From Acanthochlamys bracteata (lineage: Eukaryota; Streptophyta; Magnoliopsida; Pandanales; Velloziaceae), in the NCBI GenBank assembly GCA_019914995.1, contig CM034127.1, positions 13,552,269-13,616,268 of the forward strand: a stretch of DNA of 64,000 bases, in the 5' to 3' direction. Made by a program: the position numbers and the translations under genes. The notes beneath the pieces were generated by a model. It had not been told where the DNA came from. It ran no database searches and saw only the letters and a program-made list of their open reading frames with translations. Below, piece after piece: positions 37,690-50,337 of the stretch. The stretch's first letter is position 1. Every line of letters begins with the position of its first letter.

Positions 37690-40462
37690 ATGAAAACATC
37701 TTCAAGTTTCATCTTCTTCCTTGCCTTGTTTCTTTTCAGATTGATCTGCATTGTCTCTGTTAGTGCAGCAGCCGATGTATATTCTCCGAGTGATTCAATT
37801 TTAGTTAACTGTGGATCACCTGAAGACGCCAAGGACGCCGACGGCCGGAAATGGATTGCGAGTACTTCGTCGATGATTCGTCTGATATCGAACGGTTCGA
37901 CGCAAGCAACGGCCGGATTCGAAGACCCTTCTCTACCTTCTGGGGTGCCGTACATGACCGCTGTAGTCTTCACAAGAGAATCTACGTTCAAGTTTACGGT
38001 AAAGAAAACTGACCGGCATTGGGTCCGGTTGCATTTCTATCCTGCGGTGTACAATGGGCTCAATCCCGAGGATGCTTTCTTTGATGTGAAGATCTCCGGT
38101 GGCGTAACGCTTTTGAAGAATTTCAGTGCGGCTATCACCGCAAAAGCTTTAACGCAGGCGTACATAGTGAAGGAATACTCCCTTGCACCCTCTGCCGATG
38201 GACTCCTAACGCTAACATTCACGCCGTCGACAACGCATGAGAACTCGTACGCGTTTGTAAATGGTATCGAAATCATCTCAATGCCTGATCTGTACACAGA
38301 GCCAGCGGCGATGGTGGGGTTCTCTGATCAGACAATGCAGGTGGGGCGTTCGGCGTTGCAGACGATGTATCGATTGAATGTCGGCGGTCAGTACGTGTCG
38401 GCGAACAATGATACGGGCTTCAGTCGAACGTGGTACGATGATTCGCCTTACGTATACGGCGCAAACTTTGGCATCACAATGGCTGCTCCGAGCAATCTTA
38501 CCATCGATTACCCGGACAGTTCGTCGAGGTACGCTGCTCCGGTTGACGTTTACGGCACCAGCAGATCGATGGGACCTGAATCTAAAATCAATATAAACTC
38601 TAATCTCACTTGGGTCTTCATGGTAAGTCACAAATTTTGAATTCATAGATTGCTCAATCTTCATTCTCTTGTCAATGAATTGGAAGTGATTGATCGATGT
38701 TGCTTAATTTCCAGGTGGATGCAAATTTTACGTATTTGATTAGATTCCATTTCTGCGAGCTGCTGATGGAGAAGATCAATCAGAGGGTGTTCAATATCTA
38801 CATCAACAATCAGACGGCGCAAGAGGCCGCCGACGTACTCGGTTGGACGTCATCGAAAGGTGTTCCGACCTACAAGGATTTTGCAATGTTTGTTTCTGAC
38901 GGTCCCGGCGATGAGCAGCTTTGGATTGCTCTTCACCCCAATACTCAATCCAAGCCGGAATACTATGATGCTAGTTTGAACGGCCTGGAAATCTTCAAGA
39001 TGAGTGATTCCGCCGGAAACTTGGCCGGCCCCAATCCTGTCCCCTCTGAAATGTTGTTGCAGGAAGAGGCCGAGTCGCCGATGGCCGGGTTTGCATCGAA
39101 CACCAACGCAGGAAGCTCAAAAATTAGTCAGACGACGACTGGTGGAGTTGCAGCTGTAGGCTTGTTCTTTGTCATTTGTGTTGCCGTGTATCAGCGAAAG
39201 AAACGGGAGGTCGGCGTTCACGATACTTCAGTTTCAGGTTGGTTGCCGGTTTACGGCAACCATTCAACAACTAACATGAGCAAGTCCGGCAAGAGTACAG
39301 GCAGCTGCCATCTATCTGCTCTTGCTCAAGGCCTTTGCCGCCACTTCTCTTTGTCGGAGATCACACTCGCCACTAAAAACTTCAGCGAGTCGCTTGTTAT
39401 TGGTGTCGGAGGATTCGGGAAGGTGTACCGCGGAGTCATCGACGGCAACACTAAGGTTGCGATCAAGAGATCGAACCCGTCGTCAGAGCAAGGCGTGAAT
39501 GAGTTCCAGACGGAGATCGAGATGCTTTCGAAGCTCAGGCACCGGCATTTGGTATCCCTGATCGGTTTCTGCGAGGAGAACAATGAGATGGTCCTTGTGT
39601 ATGACTACATGGCTCATGGAACTCTGAGAGAGCACTTGTACAAGACCAACAACCCGCCGTTATCATGGAAGCAACGGTTAGAAATCTGCATTGGCGCCGC
39701 TCGCGGGCTTCACTATCTCCACACTGGTGCCAAGTATCCGATCATCCACCGCGATGTCAAGACAACCAACATCCTCCTCGACGAGCAGTGGGTTGCCAAG
39801 GTCTCCGATTTCGGCCTTTCGAAGACTGGACCTTCCATGAACCAGACTCATGTAAGCACAATGGTGAAGGGCAGCTTCGGTTACCTTGACCCAGAGTACT
39901 ACAGGCGGCAGCAGCTCACTGAAAAGTCCGACGTTTACTCTTTTGGTGTTGTTCTGTTCGAAGTTCTCTGCGCAAGACCGGCATTGATGACCAACGGGCC
40001 AAGAGAGCAGCTGAGCCTCGCAGAATGGGCACTGCAAAACCAGAGGAAAGGAACATTCAACAACATCATTGATCCACACTTGAAAGGAAAGATCAACGAT
40101 GAATGCCTCAAGAAGTTTGCGGAGACGGCGGAGAAGTGTCTTTCTGAGAACGGCGTTGATAGACCAAGCATGGGAGACGTGCTCTGGAATCTTGAGTTTG
40201 CATTGCAGATGCAAGAAGGTGAAGGCTCTGTGAACAGCTCAGTCAAGTCCGATCATGTCCGTAGTGCCTCCACTGCTTCATCAGGTAATTATCAAATTGC
40301 CAACTTTTATTTCATTGAATTAAAAACTGAATTTGGAAAATTTTGGTAGTAATGGATTTTAATTTCTTGTTGTTTGCTTCAGTTGTTGATGGTGGAGGGG
40401 AGGCAGTAGAGAAACCAGATGATTTGGATCCAAGAGAGTTCTCTGAGATTGTTGGGCGTTAA
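37690..40462 (+). CDS. CrRLK1L malectin-like receptor kinase, FERONIA/ANXUR type, 860 aa, 3 exons
   Basis: Exons 37690-38622, 38715-40284 and 40383-40462 give 860 residues, the usual length of the family. A signal peptide (about 1-29, [16 protein letters not shown]) precedes a malectin-like ectodomain (about 35-400: VNCGSP, HFYPA, the LHFCEL-like [19 protein letters not shown]). One membrane helix (about 456-473) ends at QRKKR. The Ser/Thr kinase domain (about 522-800) has GVGGFGKV at 541-548, Lys562, HRDVK at 656-660 and DFG at 676-678, so it looks catalytically complete. The tail ends REFSEIVGR as in ANXUR/FERONIA proteins. Such kinases sense wall integrity and RALF peptides at the plasma membrane in growth, pollination and immunity. 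I cannot place it more exactly. Arabidopsis members are essentially intronless in their coding part, so two coding introns here are notable. Confidence 0.93.
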
Positions 40463-40949
40463 GTTTTGCAACAACTCTTTTGAACTGGAGAATTTTTCAC
40501 AAAATTTCTTTCTGACACTGGAATCGAAGTTATAATTATTTTTATCTCTGATGCCTCTGTACAAAGAACAGAGAAGAAGAGTGTCGCTGATGTATGCTAT
40601 GAAAGCTGAAACGAAAATAAAAATGTTTGATCTTGTAGCTCACTCACAAGTGAGATAATTGTTATATTATATGTAATAATTCATTGTTGTGTATGCTGAG
40701 ATTCTAGTTTATATCCATCGTTTATTTTGTAATCGAAAATGAATTTTTAAAAATAAATTACAAAATAATATGCGAATAGAATATTATTTTCAAAAAAATA
40801 AAATAAAATATTTTTATATTTTTATATTAAAAATGAGTCAAAATAATTTTTGGTGGTTATAGTGATTGCGTGTTTCTGCGCTCAGACATCGTTACCCGAT
40901 GATCTTAAAATCTCTGAGTCTGAGCTGTCATGGTCCGTAATCGCAGGAC
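40463..40949. other. 3' flank of the kinase and spacer
   Basis: Probable 3' UTR of the kinase to about 40700, then AT-rich spacer and the upstream part of the UTP12 promoter. No other feature. Confidence 0.45.
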
Positions 40950-41009
40950 TATAAATACGCCTCAATGGGCTCTACATCACCCGTAATCTGCTTCAGCCCA
41001 TTAAGCCCA
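40950..41009 (+). promoter_or_regulatory. UTP12 promoter: TATA box and site II-type GCCCA motifs
   Basis: TATAAATA at 40950-40957 is followed by AATGGGCT (40964-40971) and two AGCCCA copies (40995-41000 and 41004-41009). TGGGCT/AGCCCA site II elements are characteristic of ribosomal-protein and ribosome-biogenesis genes, where TCP factors bind. This fits the product of the gene that starts at 41135. Confidence 0.6.
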
Positions 41010-41134
41010 TCAACGCTTTTCTTTTGAACTAAATAAACCTTTCTAAACCCCGCCGACGACAACCCGCCCCATCGCCGCCGTAGAAGAACATTTCCCTTCG
41101 CCGCCCGCCCGCCTCCGTAGCGTCTCCGCGAACG

Positions 41135-44100
41135 ATGGTTAAGGCTTACCTCCGTTACGAGCCATGTCTCGTCTTCGGTATCATCGCTTCTCTTGAATCC
41201 AACATCGCCTACGACTACACCGGAAAACACATCCTATCTCCGGCACTCAACTCGGTCGCCGTCTGGGACCCTCGGCGTGGAGAGCTCTCTAAGTCCCTAT
41301 CTCTTCCTTTGTCATCCAACTCTTCCCATAAACTCGCCGTCACCTCGATCGCTTCTTCCCCCAAATCTCCTCTCGTAAGTTTTTTTCCTCCGATTTGTGC
41401 TTGTTAACATTTTCATTCACGATTTGTTACTTTTTTAATATAATCTTGTTTTGTTTTTTCTGCTCGATTCATTGTAGTACTTATTGTTGGTTTCATTTTA
41501 GTTTCGGTTGATTCTTCCTGCTTTTTGTTTCTTTGTGAAAACCATTTTATCTGATCAGGTTGCGAGTGGACATAAGGATGGCAGTGTAAGGCTCTGGGAT
41601 TTGGCTGCAGGCACATGTGAGGCGACATTCAATGGCCACCGTTCAGCTGCTGTTGCCCTGCGGTTCAGTGGCTCTGTGTCAGTTCTCGCATCTGGTGGGA
41701 AGGATTGTGATATCATACTGTGGGACATTGTTGGTGAGGCTGGACTCTTCCGACTCCGTGGCCACCGTGACCAGGTGTGTTGGTGTACACACTTCATTGT
41801 CAGTGTGTTATTTCTGCATTCTTTCCACTTTGGACCTTTCTGTCATGAATCGCTATACCCATCACTCTGCAATGCATTTTAACTTCTTTTAGTGAACATA
41901 GGTAATTCTGGATGATATGTTTTGTAGGTGACAGACCTCACTTTCATGGATTCAGATAAGAAGCTTGTGAGCTGCTCCAAGGACAAGTTTGTAAGGGTCT
42001 GGGACCTTGAATTACAACAATGCATCCAGCTTGTCGGTGGACATCACGTGGAAATCTGGTCATTGGATGTGAGCCCTGATGAAAGGTATCTGGTTACTGG
42101 CTCTGCTGACAAAGAGCTTAGAATTTTCCAAGTACAAAAGGATGCTGAGGGTACAGACAATTCAAGTAAATGGGAGGTGCTAAAATCGTTTGGTGAAATT
42201 CAAAGGAATAACGGAGATCGTGTTGGAAATTTGAGATTCGACAAGTCAGGGAAGCTTTTGGCTTGTCAGGCTGCGGGTAAGGAGGTTGAGATCTATGCTG
42301 TTCTTGATGATACTGAGGCAAGACGCAAGGCCAAAAGAAGGCTCCGTCGAAAGAAGGAGAAGGTATCAGCTAAAGCTAGCATTCACGAGAGTGGTGATGG
42401 AAGTGATATCAATCCTTTAGTCAATCAGGATAGAGAGTACTTGGATGTCATTGCTGCCGATGTCTTTAAGCCATTTAAAATACCTTTAAAAGTAAGCAAA
42501 AAGATTACCTCTATGACATTCTCCCCAAATGCTCCTAAAGGTGGACTAGCAACCTTGTCTCTGTCTCTAAGTAACAACATGTTGGAGACTTATCTTATCG
42601 AACCTGACCAGAACAATCGAACTCACAGAATTGATCTCCCTGGACATAGATCTGCTATCAGAAGTTTGTCCCTCAGCTCTGACAATACCATGCTTATGTC
42701 GACCAGTCACAATGAAGCAAAGATTTGGAACCCTAGCACTGGAGCATGCATCCGTACTATGAAATCTGAATATGGTGTTTGCAGTTCCTTTGTCTTGAAA
42801 GATCAGTATGCACTTGTTGGGACAAAGGAAGGGAAATTAGAGGTTTTTCATGTCGGGAGTGGAAGTCTCCTTGAGTCAAAACTAGCTCACGGTGGTCAAG
42901 TAATATCTGTTGTGACCATTCCTGGTGACAATGGGTTTGTTACAGGGAGTCTTGACCGTGAAGTTAAGTTCTGGGGCTATTGTCTTGATCGTGTGAGTGT
43001 CATGCTATTCACCTTGTTAAATTGGTATATTGTATTTGATACAGTGAAGACTTTTAGGGTGTGCATTTAATTTATTTTCTTGAGTGATATACTGCTTGTT
43101 GCTGTCAAAGTTGTTTATGGGTTCTAAAGATTTATAAAAGGAGTTTCTATATGCCATCAGGTAATACGTAAGTAGCCTATGATCAAACTAAGTAGTCTAT
43201 TTGTTGGTTCGTTCACATTAGAAGATTAGTCTTTGTCTACAGCTTTCATTTAAGATTGCTATTCCTTCTTGAATCCAGAACCTACATGACTGGCTATCTT
43301 GTAAGTCTGTTAACAAATTTATGTTAGCTGATTCGAGCATTTCATTTTATACAGGACTCTCAAAAACTTACAGTAACAGAAGTAAGGAGGCAAGAAATGA
43401 ATGATGAAGTGCTAGCATTGTCTATTAGTCCGGATGCGAAGTATATTGCGGTCTCTTTGTCGGATCTGACAGTAAAGGTGTGGCTTAACGTTTCTTCTTG
43501 ATTCTTGAATAAGATGAATGATATGCATTTTTTGAAGAAAGATGAGTAAATTTCACTAAACCTTGAGTTTTGTGATCTAATACTTTCTGAGACTGAACAT
43601 TTGGTTTCATTGGCTCTGGACATTTTCTCTCTTTTTTTGTCCATTTTGTTTTTACGTGGAAAGTAATTTACAGTTTCATGTTTGTTGTAATGCATCTGCA
43701 ATGCAATTTACATTTTCTTGCTTTAAGAGAACAGAAAAATACCACTTCGCAACTGCGTTATTGACTATCAGTTTTATTGTGTGTCTTCAATTCCGTTAAT
43801 GACAAATTTGAAAATTCTGTGAAGAATCCAGTTGAGTATAAGAGGATCACATAAAGTGTTCCGCTGGATCTAGTACAGTAAGCTGGAAGTACATTATAAT
43901 CATTTAAAGGTAGGTTGCTTAAAGTCAACTGGTAGTATTCTTGTGGTTAATGAAGCTGAGTACTTTTTAATTGCTGTCATTCATTTTGGTTTTTTATGCA
44001 TTGCACTTAGTGAAGGAATAAGAATAACAAATCTATTGTTAAAAATAAGCATATTATCCTAATGAGAATTTTGGACTGTTTTTGTCTTTGTCAACTAATC

Positions 44101-47100
44101 GTAACATTTTCTGCAGGTTTATTTTATGGATACTTTTAAGCTTTTTCTTTCTTTGTATGGACACAAGCTACCTGTCCTATGTATGGATATTTCATCTGAT
44201 GGCGACCTCATAGTTACTGGTTCTGCGGATAAGAACTTGAAGATTTGGGGTTTGGATTTTGGCGATTGTCATAAATCAATATTTGCTCACGCCGATGGGT
44301 TAGATTACTCTTTAGCTGCTCTACTTGCTTCTTCTGCTTTAGTTTTTTGGTTGAAAGGCTATTCATTGATATGCTTTTTGTATTGTTGCGTTCATATTAC
44401 AGAATAGCTGCCGTTCGTTTTGTGTGTAACACTCACTATATGTTCAGTGCTGGAAAAGACAATATTATCAAGTACTGGGATGCTGATAAATTTGAGCTAC
44501 TGTTAACTCTTGAGGGGCATCATGCCCAAGTTTGGTGTCTTGTAATTAGCAGTCGCGGGGACTTCATTGTCTCGGGGTCTCTTGATCGTTCCATTCGCCG
44601 TTGGGATCGGACAGAAGAACCATTTTTTATTGAGGTAATGACATGCCTCCAAGCATTACAGAATCATATTCTACCTCGTATTCGCATAAGTGTATCTGGT
44701 TTATAGTTAATCGCATTTATATTAAACCTTAATTCTTCTTTTGAGTCAGGAAGAAAGGGAGAAAAGATTAGAGGAGATGTTTGAAGCTGACTTGGATAAC
44801 GCCAATGACGATAAGCATGCACCTAAAGAAGATCTCCCAGAAGAGGGAGCTGTTGGCCTGCCTGGGAAGAAGACACGAGAAACTCTTACTGCAACTGATT
44901 TAATTATTGATGCTCTGGACATTGCCGAAGAAGAGTTAAAACGTATTGAGCAGCACAAGGTATGTTCATGTTCCTTTTGGTCTTGCAGCTTGCTCTCTTT
45001 CTGCACCGCTGATTTTGGCCTTACATTTTAGGCTAGTGTAAGGGGCAAGGAAGCCTAGAACACTCTCGGTGTTATGTCAGAAACACTGTGCAACTTGTTT
45101 AATATTCAAAATAATTGCAGATTGGTAAAGTAGAGACCAATTGTAGGACTTTTGGAGGATCCAAGGTAATGTCGAAACCATAGAGACTGAAGAAATTGTA
45201 TGTTAGATGAATAAAGGGCTCTTTCTGTTGTCAAAAGTTAGTCAAATGTCACCAGTAAAGTTAATTACAGGTGCTGCACGTGATAGATTGAGACTAATGC
45301 AGGGGCCTGTCCATTCTAATGGGGCCAGTAGCAATCCAACTTTCTTGCTTTTCCAAATTTTCTAATGTAAAACCTAAATCCTCTCTGGATAGACCTTATC
45401 GTTTCCATCATCATACTATTCAATACTTATACTTTAACGTAACTGTGAAGAATACACCTGTGTTTGTGAATTGTTCAATAACACTTGCAAAGTCAATGGT
45501 ATTTAGAGCTGCAAGAGTTATTCGATGCAAGTCTGCGCAACCAACAGCTATAAGTTCATAACTTGAGAGGTGCTTTTCAGTTTCTACCTATAAGCTATAC
45601 CAAATGGCAGAATAATAAAGAAAGGTTGAGTGATAGTTTTGTAACTTAAAGGTTGCTTTATATGTTATTTTCACTAAGGGGATAAAGACGGTTGTTACTT
45701 GATGTGATTAATCTATCTCTAATTAGAACCAGGAATCTTGTGTTTTCAAATTTCAAGAGACCTTTCTTTCTGCAATGAAAGTGAATAGTTTCATTTTTGA
45801 AGTTCTTGTTTATTGAATACGGGAATGAGAATGTAAAGTCAACTATACCCAAATATAGTGTAGAGATATATAAAGCAAAGGAGATTCGCTTCAGAAAAGA
45901 AGAAGAAGAAGAAGAGGAACAAGAAGAAGGTGAAGAAGTAGAAGAAGAAGAAGCTCCTAAGTTGGTAACTTAGTTCAGGAAATTGTGCATTATTATGATC
46001 AGAATTTTTTACATGATGAACCATTTATTGCTTTGCCAACTGCCATGTTATTTTTGTTTGTCAATATTCTTTTGCAGGAAAGATTTCTTTTGTGTTATTT
46101 CTTGTGGTAAGTTATTGCTTCAACTGATTTTCTTTGCTCTGTTCAGGAAGACTTAAAGTCTGGAAAAGGAAGCCAGTTTCAGGCAAATATATTACTGCAG
46201 GGGCTTTCTCCGTCCGATTATGTGCTTGAGACGCTTTCAAAAGTTCAAACCAATGACTTAGAGCAAACTTTACTGGTATGCTTCCTTTGCTTTTAGCATC
46301 TTATCATGGATGCCTTGATTTGTATCGACTTTGTAGACCACAATGTAGATAATTACGGAGCTTGCCTAGTTCATGATTGTGCTGTATTTATGTATTCTTG
46401 GATTTGTCAAGGTGTCAGCTCCTCTTTGAACTTCACACTGCATTTTTATTCTTTGATCATCAATTAATTTATGGTTTTAGATTTATGCATGCTGTATGAG
46501 AAGTCTGAATGTTGGCTTTTTTATGAGCTGCTGTGGATTACTCACTGTAGACTTTTGCAGTCGTTGACATTCTCAGATGCATTGAAGCTTATTTCATATT
46601 TGAAGGATTGGGTTAATAATCCTGACAAGGTTTGGTTTCCTTTCTTTTTGTTACATGAATATCTTCTAAGGTTACATATAGATCCTCATCTTTCCCCTAC
46701 CTTTTTTCGTTTATGATCACTATTATGTGCACAAAATGCACACTCAGCTCTTTCTAGTTTTCTTCAGGTTGAGCTTGTTTGCAGAATCACGGTCCTGCTT
46801 TTACAAATTAACCATAACCAATTGACTGCTGTAACAACTGCTAGGCCAATGTTGGTAGTGCTCAAAGATATTCTTCATGCTAGAGTCAAGGTGAATTTCC
46901 CTTAAGTTTTGGAAGTTAGTGATTTCTCCTAATAATATGATTCCTTTCTCCTAATATTATGGTAGTGGGAATGTCAAGCTTCAAGTTCTCAAATTGTGGT
47001 TTGAATTTTGATTGAATTTCCCCTTTTTCAGGAATGCAAAGACACTATTGGCTTCAATCTTGCAGCTATGAATCATCTAAAGGTTTGTTGCTTTGTTCTT

Positions 47101-47343
47101 AATTACTTGACCTTTCCACTGTTAGGTAATTGTTCTGTTTTGCCCAAAGTCCATTATCATCTTGATTCTTCTGTTGTGTTTTCACAGGAATTGATGTCAA
47201 TGAGATCTGATGCTCCGTTCCGTGATGTAAAGGAAAGACTAACAGAAATTCGTCGAGAGCAGTCTAAGAGAACAAACATGACTCAGGCGAAGGAGAGAAG
47301 GAAAAAGAAAAAGCAAAAGACTACTATAGAACCCATTGTATGA
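41135..47343 (+). CDS. UTP12: WDR3/UTP12 (DIP2) small-subunit processome WD40 protein, 931 aa, 12 exons
   Basis: Exons 41135-41374, 41559-41774, 41928-42992, 43355-43477, 44117-44298, 44403-44634, 44750-44959, 46147-46275, 46561-46629, 46768-46890, 47032-47082 and 47188-47343 sum to 932 codons with stop, all GT-AG. Start [17 protein letters not shown] is the family start. Two arrays of WD40 repeats (about 20-660) show typical ends such as SVRLWDL, FVRVWDL, NLKIWGL and SIRRWD. A Utp12 domain (about 760-880: [49 protein letters not shown]) follows, then a Lys/Arg-rich tail ([11 protein letters not shown]) likely acting in nucleolar retention. The protein belongs to the UTP-B complex and is needed for 18S rRNA processing in the nucleolus. 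Length matches the yeast, human and Arabidopsis proteins (about 930-955). Confidence 0.95.
45893..45955 (+). repeat. GAA-rich trinucleotide tract in UTP12 intron 7
   Basis: An imperfect GAA/AAG repeat of about 60 bp inside the intron 44960-46146. The local frame would encode a Glu-rich run ending at a TAG, but no donor site follows, so I treat it as an intronic microsatellite. Confidence 0.75.
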
Positions 47344-48309
47344 AAATTTTCAAGTTATATATGTAATTTAAAAATGTATTTCTTTCCTAATTTATCCGAG
47401 TGAAGTCTCCAGCCCCCACCCTTTCTTTTCAAAGGAAAATATAGAGAAACTGTATTTTATCCAGGCCGATCAATTAGGAAAATAATGTCTTAGCTTTCTA
47501 GACTTTGTAAATTTTAAATGTACAACTCATGGCAGGCAGTTATCTTGTGTATGTAAATCCTCTGATCGTGTATCAATTTGATTCGTAGCTGTTCATGATC
47601 TTTGATCTTAGGCTATGAAACGGAAACCTCTTTCTGTATTATTGACACTATCTTGTTTTCTTTGTAAGTATTGATAGTACCCTTTTTTTCATGCAATTTA
47701 ATCACATACGTATAAGGAATGGACGTGTTTAGATTTGCTTGCATGTCGGCTGTCTGCAGTTTGGAACGGAAGCACCTGAGCTTCTCTTTCAGGCTGTGAA
47801 CGAGACCTGAGTAAAGAATGATAATGGTATTCGTACAGATCTTACCCAAAAATATTTATACCATTTATGTTTTTCTTGCATCACTTTACTAGAGTACATT
47901 CAGCAGACGATCCTTTGAAGCTTCAGAAACCACAACCAGGAAATCTTTAATGCGTCAACAGATTTTATCCAACATGTATAATTATGCAACTCACTGGTTT
48001 TTTCTTTGTTCAAGCAAAGAACTTTATTCATTATAACTCAACTTCAATAAAATTTTACTTTATGAAAAAATATATGTTAAAAATATTTTAATTTAAATAA
48101 TTTCATGCAACCGCTTTAATTCCAAATACAAAGAATGCTCCTGTGATACGATCCCCTCCCTAGTTCAGAAACTCTTGATTTCAAAATCCAATATTATTGA
48201 ACAAAATTATCTCGTTGAGTTCAGGAACTTCCATTGAGACATGCTACAGGCTTCCGATCCAATTACTAATTCTCAACCATCACTATGCATCATTCAATTC
48301 TACAACTAT
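47344..48309. other. UTP12 3' flank
   Basis: Probable 3' UTR to about 47650, then AT-rich spacer. No gene or element recognised. Confidence 0.4.
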
Positions 48310-48577
48310 GGAGCGTTTGCGATTGCTTATAAAATGGAGTTTTTATAAAATGAAAGATATTTTTGTCTTTTGAAAAACGAGTTTAATTTTTTTTTACTTC
48401 AAAAAAATAATAAAAATATGTAATAAAAAGATCTCACTTCGTAAAATTTTTCTATATTTTCTAAATTTTTAAATAAATTTTTTATATATTTATAAAATAT
48501 GTATTAAAAAACATAAAATAAAAAAAAATTAAAAAAAATTGATAAGCTGCTTATGAAACGGAGAACCAAACGCCTCC
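48310..48577. mobile_element. AT-rich MITE-like element, family B, best-preserved copy
   Basis: A 268-bp element starts GGAGCGTTTGCGATTGCTTAT and ends AAACGGAGAACCAAACGCCTCC. The ends are imperfect inverted repeats (GGAGCGTTTG against GGAGGCGTTTGG). TAT flanks both sides (48307-48309 and 48578-48580). The core is shared with 35776-36007 and 13327-13827. TIR sequence and 3-bp duplication suggest a Tourist-like origin. Confidence 0.72.
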
Positions 48578-50337
48578 TATACAGAGTCAATGCCAAATCA
48601 ATAAGAATCCAACAACGAGATAATCCTAACTATTTCCTAAAATGAGTTCAAATTTCATGATTGTAATTTTCAAGAACATTTCGAATTTCTACTACTGGGA
48701 ACTCCAAACCAGGAGTTGTAATTTCTTCAAATCGAATGGTCCTGAAGATAACTGGAGAGAGAAAGGATCCCGAGGCAGATCTGAAGATCCGGTTCTTCAA
48801 CTATGCCACCGCCGGTACAACGATATTTACATAATTTTTAAGAGTGATTTTAAATTTTTCAAAATTTGAAAAATTACGTACATATTATAAAAACTATTTT
48901 TAAATAAAAATATAATAAATTATACAGCACAAAATTTTAGAAAAAATTATTAACACTCTCACTCTTGTTCGCTAAAGAAAACGGCAAGACTTCAATTTTA
49001 TTTTTTGAGGATCTGGTGTTCTGATGAAAACAGGAAACAAAGAAGAATAAACTACTGGTTAGTAGTTTATAAATCAGGGGCTCAGTAGCACCGACTCATC
49101 ACGAGATCTAGGATTTTAATGGCTTACAAAATAAAAGCTTTTAAAATAAAAATATTATTTTTTTATTTAATAATATAATATAAAATAATAAGATTTTATA
49201 ATATAAAATAATTTTATATATTTAAATATTTCATAAAATATAAATGAAATAAAATTGAGCAAAATATTTCGCAAAACAGCTCACAAAAAACTCTTCATCG
49301 TTCAGAAATATTAAAGTTTTTTCCCTGATTGTATCATGTTTGTCCATTTTAAAAATTATTAATTAATCCAACTGCAAGAAGTTGTTGATTTGACTAACAA
49401 TAAGAAATTCGGTCAAAGCTACTGATAATGAACGCATTTTAATTTTTGGCACCAACTACCACTTTTTAGCACTATTAGACCGTAAAAGAATTGTTTCGCA
49501 ACAATAAATCCTGCTAGAGTTATGACAATTCATATATTAAAATTAACCCGGTTGTGATTAATTAGAGAAGCAACAATTGTTTCTATGAGTTATTTATAAT
49601 GCAGTAGTGTCATTTGTCAAATACATCTTGAAAGAAAAAAATGAGGCCATAAATGTTTTATTAATAAGGTGGATAATTCATATTAATATATATTTTTTCT
49701 GAGATTGCAGTGTATAGTCTTAGTAGATCGAGTTATATACATATCGATAATGTTCATATATGTATGCAGTATAAAAACTTTAGTTATACATACATATTAA
49801 TTATATATATATATTTATAGTTTAGTTTAATAAGTTTATATATTGTTTATAGTCTGATTAGAATCACAAAAGAAAAGAAAAAATTGGAACTTTTTGCTTA
49901 AACTATAGAATTTGCCAAATTTAAAAAAAATATGAGTTTAATTTTAAAGAAATGCCAAATTTACCTAAAACTCTTTCTGCTGGGTCAATCATGCCAAATA
50001 TAGTAACTGTGTCATTATTTTGCAATTGAACTTAATCAGTTGCGATTTCACTGTCAGCAATTCAACAAACCTAACTAATTATTCAATCTATCAATAACAA
50101 AATAACCAATTAATTAATTTGAACAACCTACACCAAATCCATATACACTCTAGTACATACCTTGCCAGATCATAGAGAGACCGCCGCGCCTACTTATAGC
50201 TTCCCCTTGGTGTCACTCTCACTCCCTTGCGATCTCTCTTAATTACCAGATCCAGATCTCCATCGCTCTATCTTTCTTCCATCAATCAATCAATCAATCA
50301 ATCTTCTTCGCTGCTGATAGCAGCAGCAGCAGCAGCA
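48578..50337. other. Spacer and promoter of the O-fucosyltransferase gene
   Basis: An A/T-rich family B-like remnant lies at about 49117-49290 (GGCTTACAAAATAAAAGCTTTTAAAATAAAA onward in outline). The end of the region is the leader of the next gene, with a CAAT repeat (50283-50303, five copies) and a CAG/AGC repeat (50320-50335) touching the start codon. A weak TATA-like CTTATAG is near 50193. No other gene seen. Confidence 0.45.

Noticed and set aside
38278-38664. Minus-strand open frame of 128 codons opposite the malectin-like domain
   Set aside because: It is a shadow of the GC-richer receptor ectodomain exon, crosses its splice donor and has no recognisable domain.
39678-40214. Minus-strand open frame of 178 codons inside the kinase gene
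   Set aside because: It is antisense to the conserved kinase domain and explained by that domain's codon pattern; no similarity to any family I know.
45842-45972. Glu-rich open stretch in UTP12 intron 7 as a possible alternative exon
   Set aside because: No usable donor follows before the stop and the family needs no residues here; the flanking exons join in frame without it.
50227-50337. In-frame upstream extension of the O-fucosyltransferase frame by 37 codons
   Set aside because: It begins with TTG, not ATG, and runs through CAAT and CAG simple repeats of the leader; the first ATG at 50338 gives the expected type II membrane protein.
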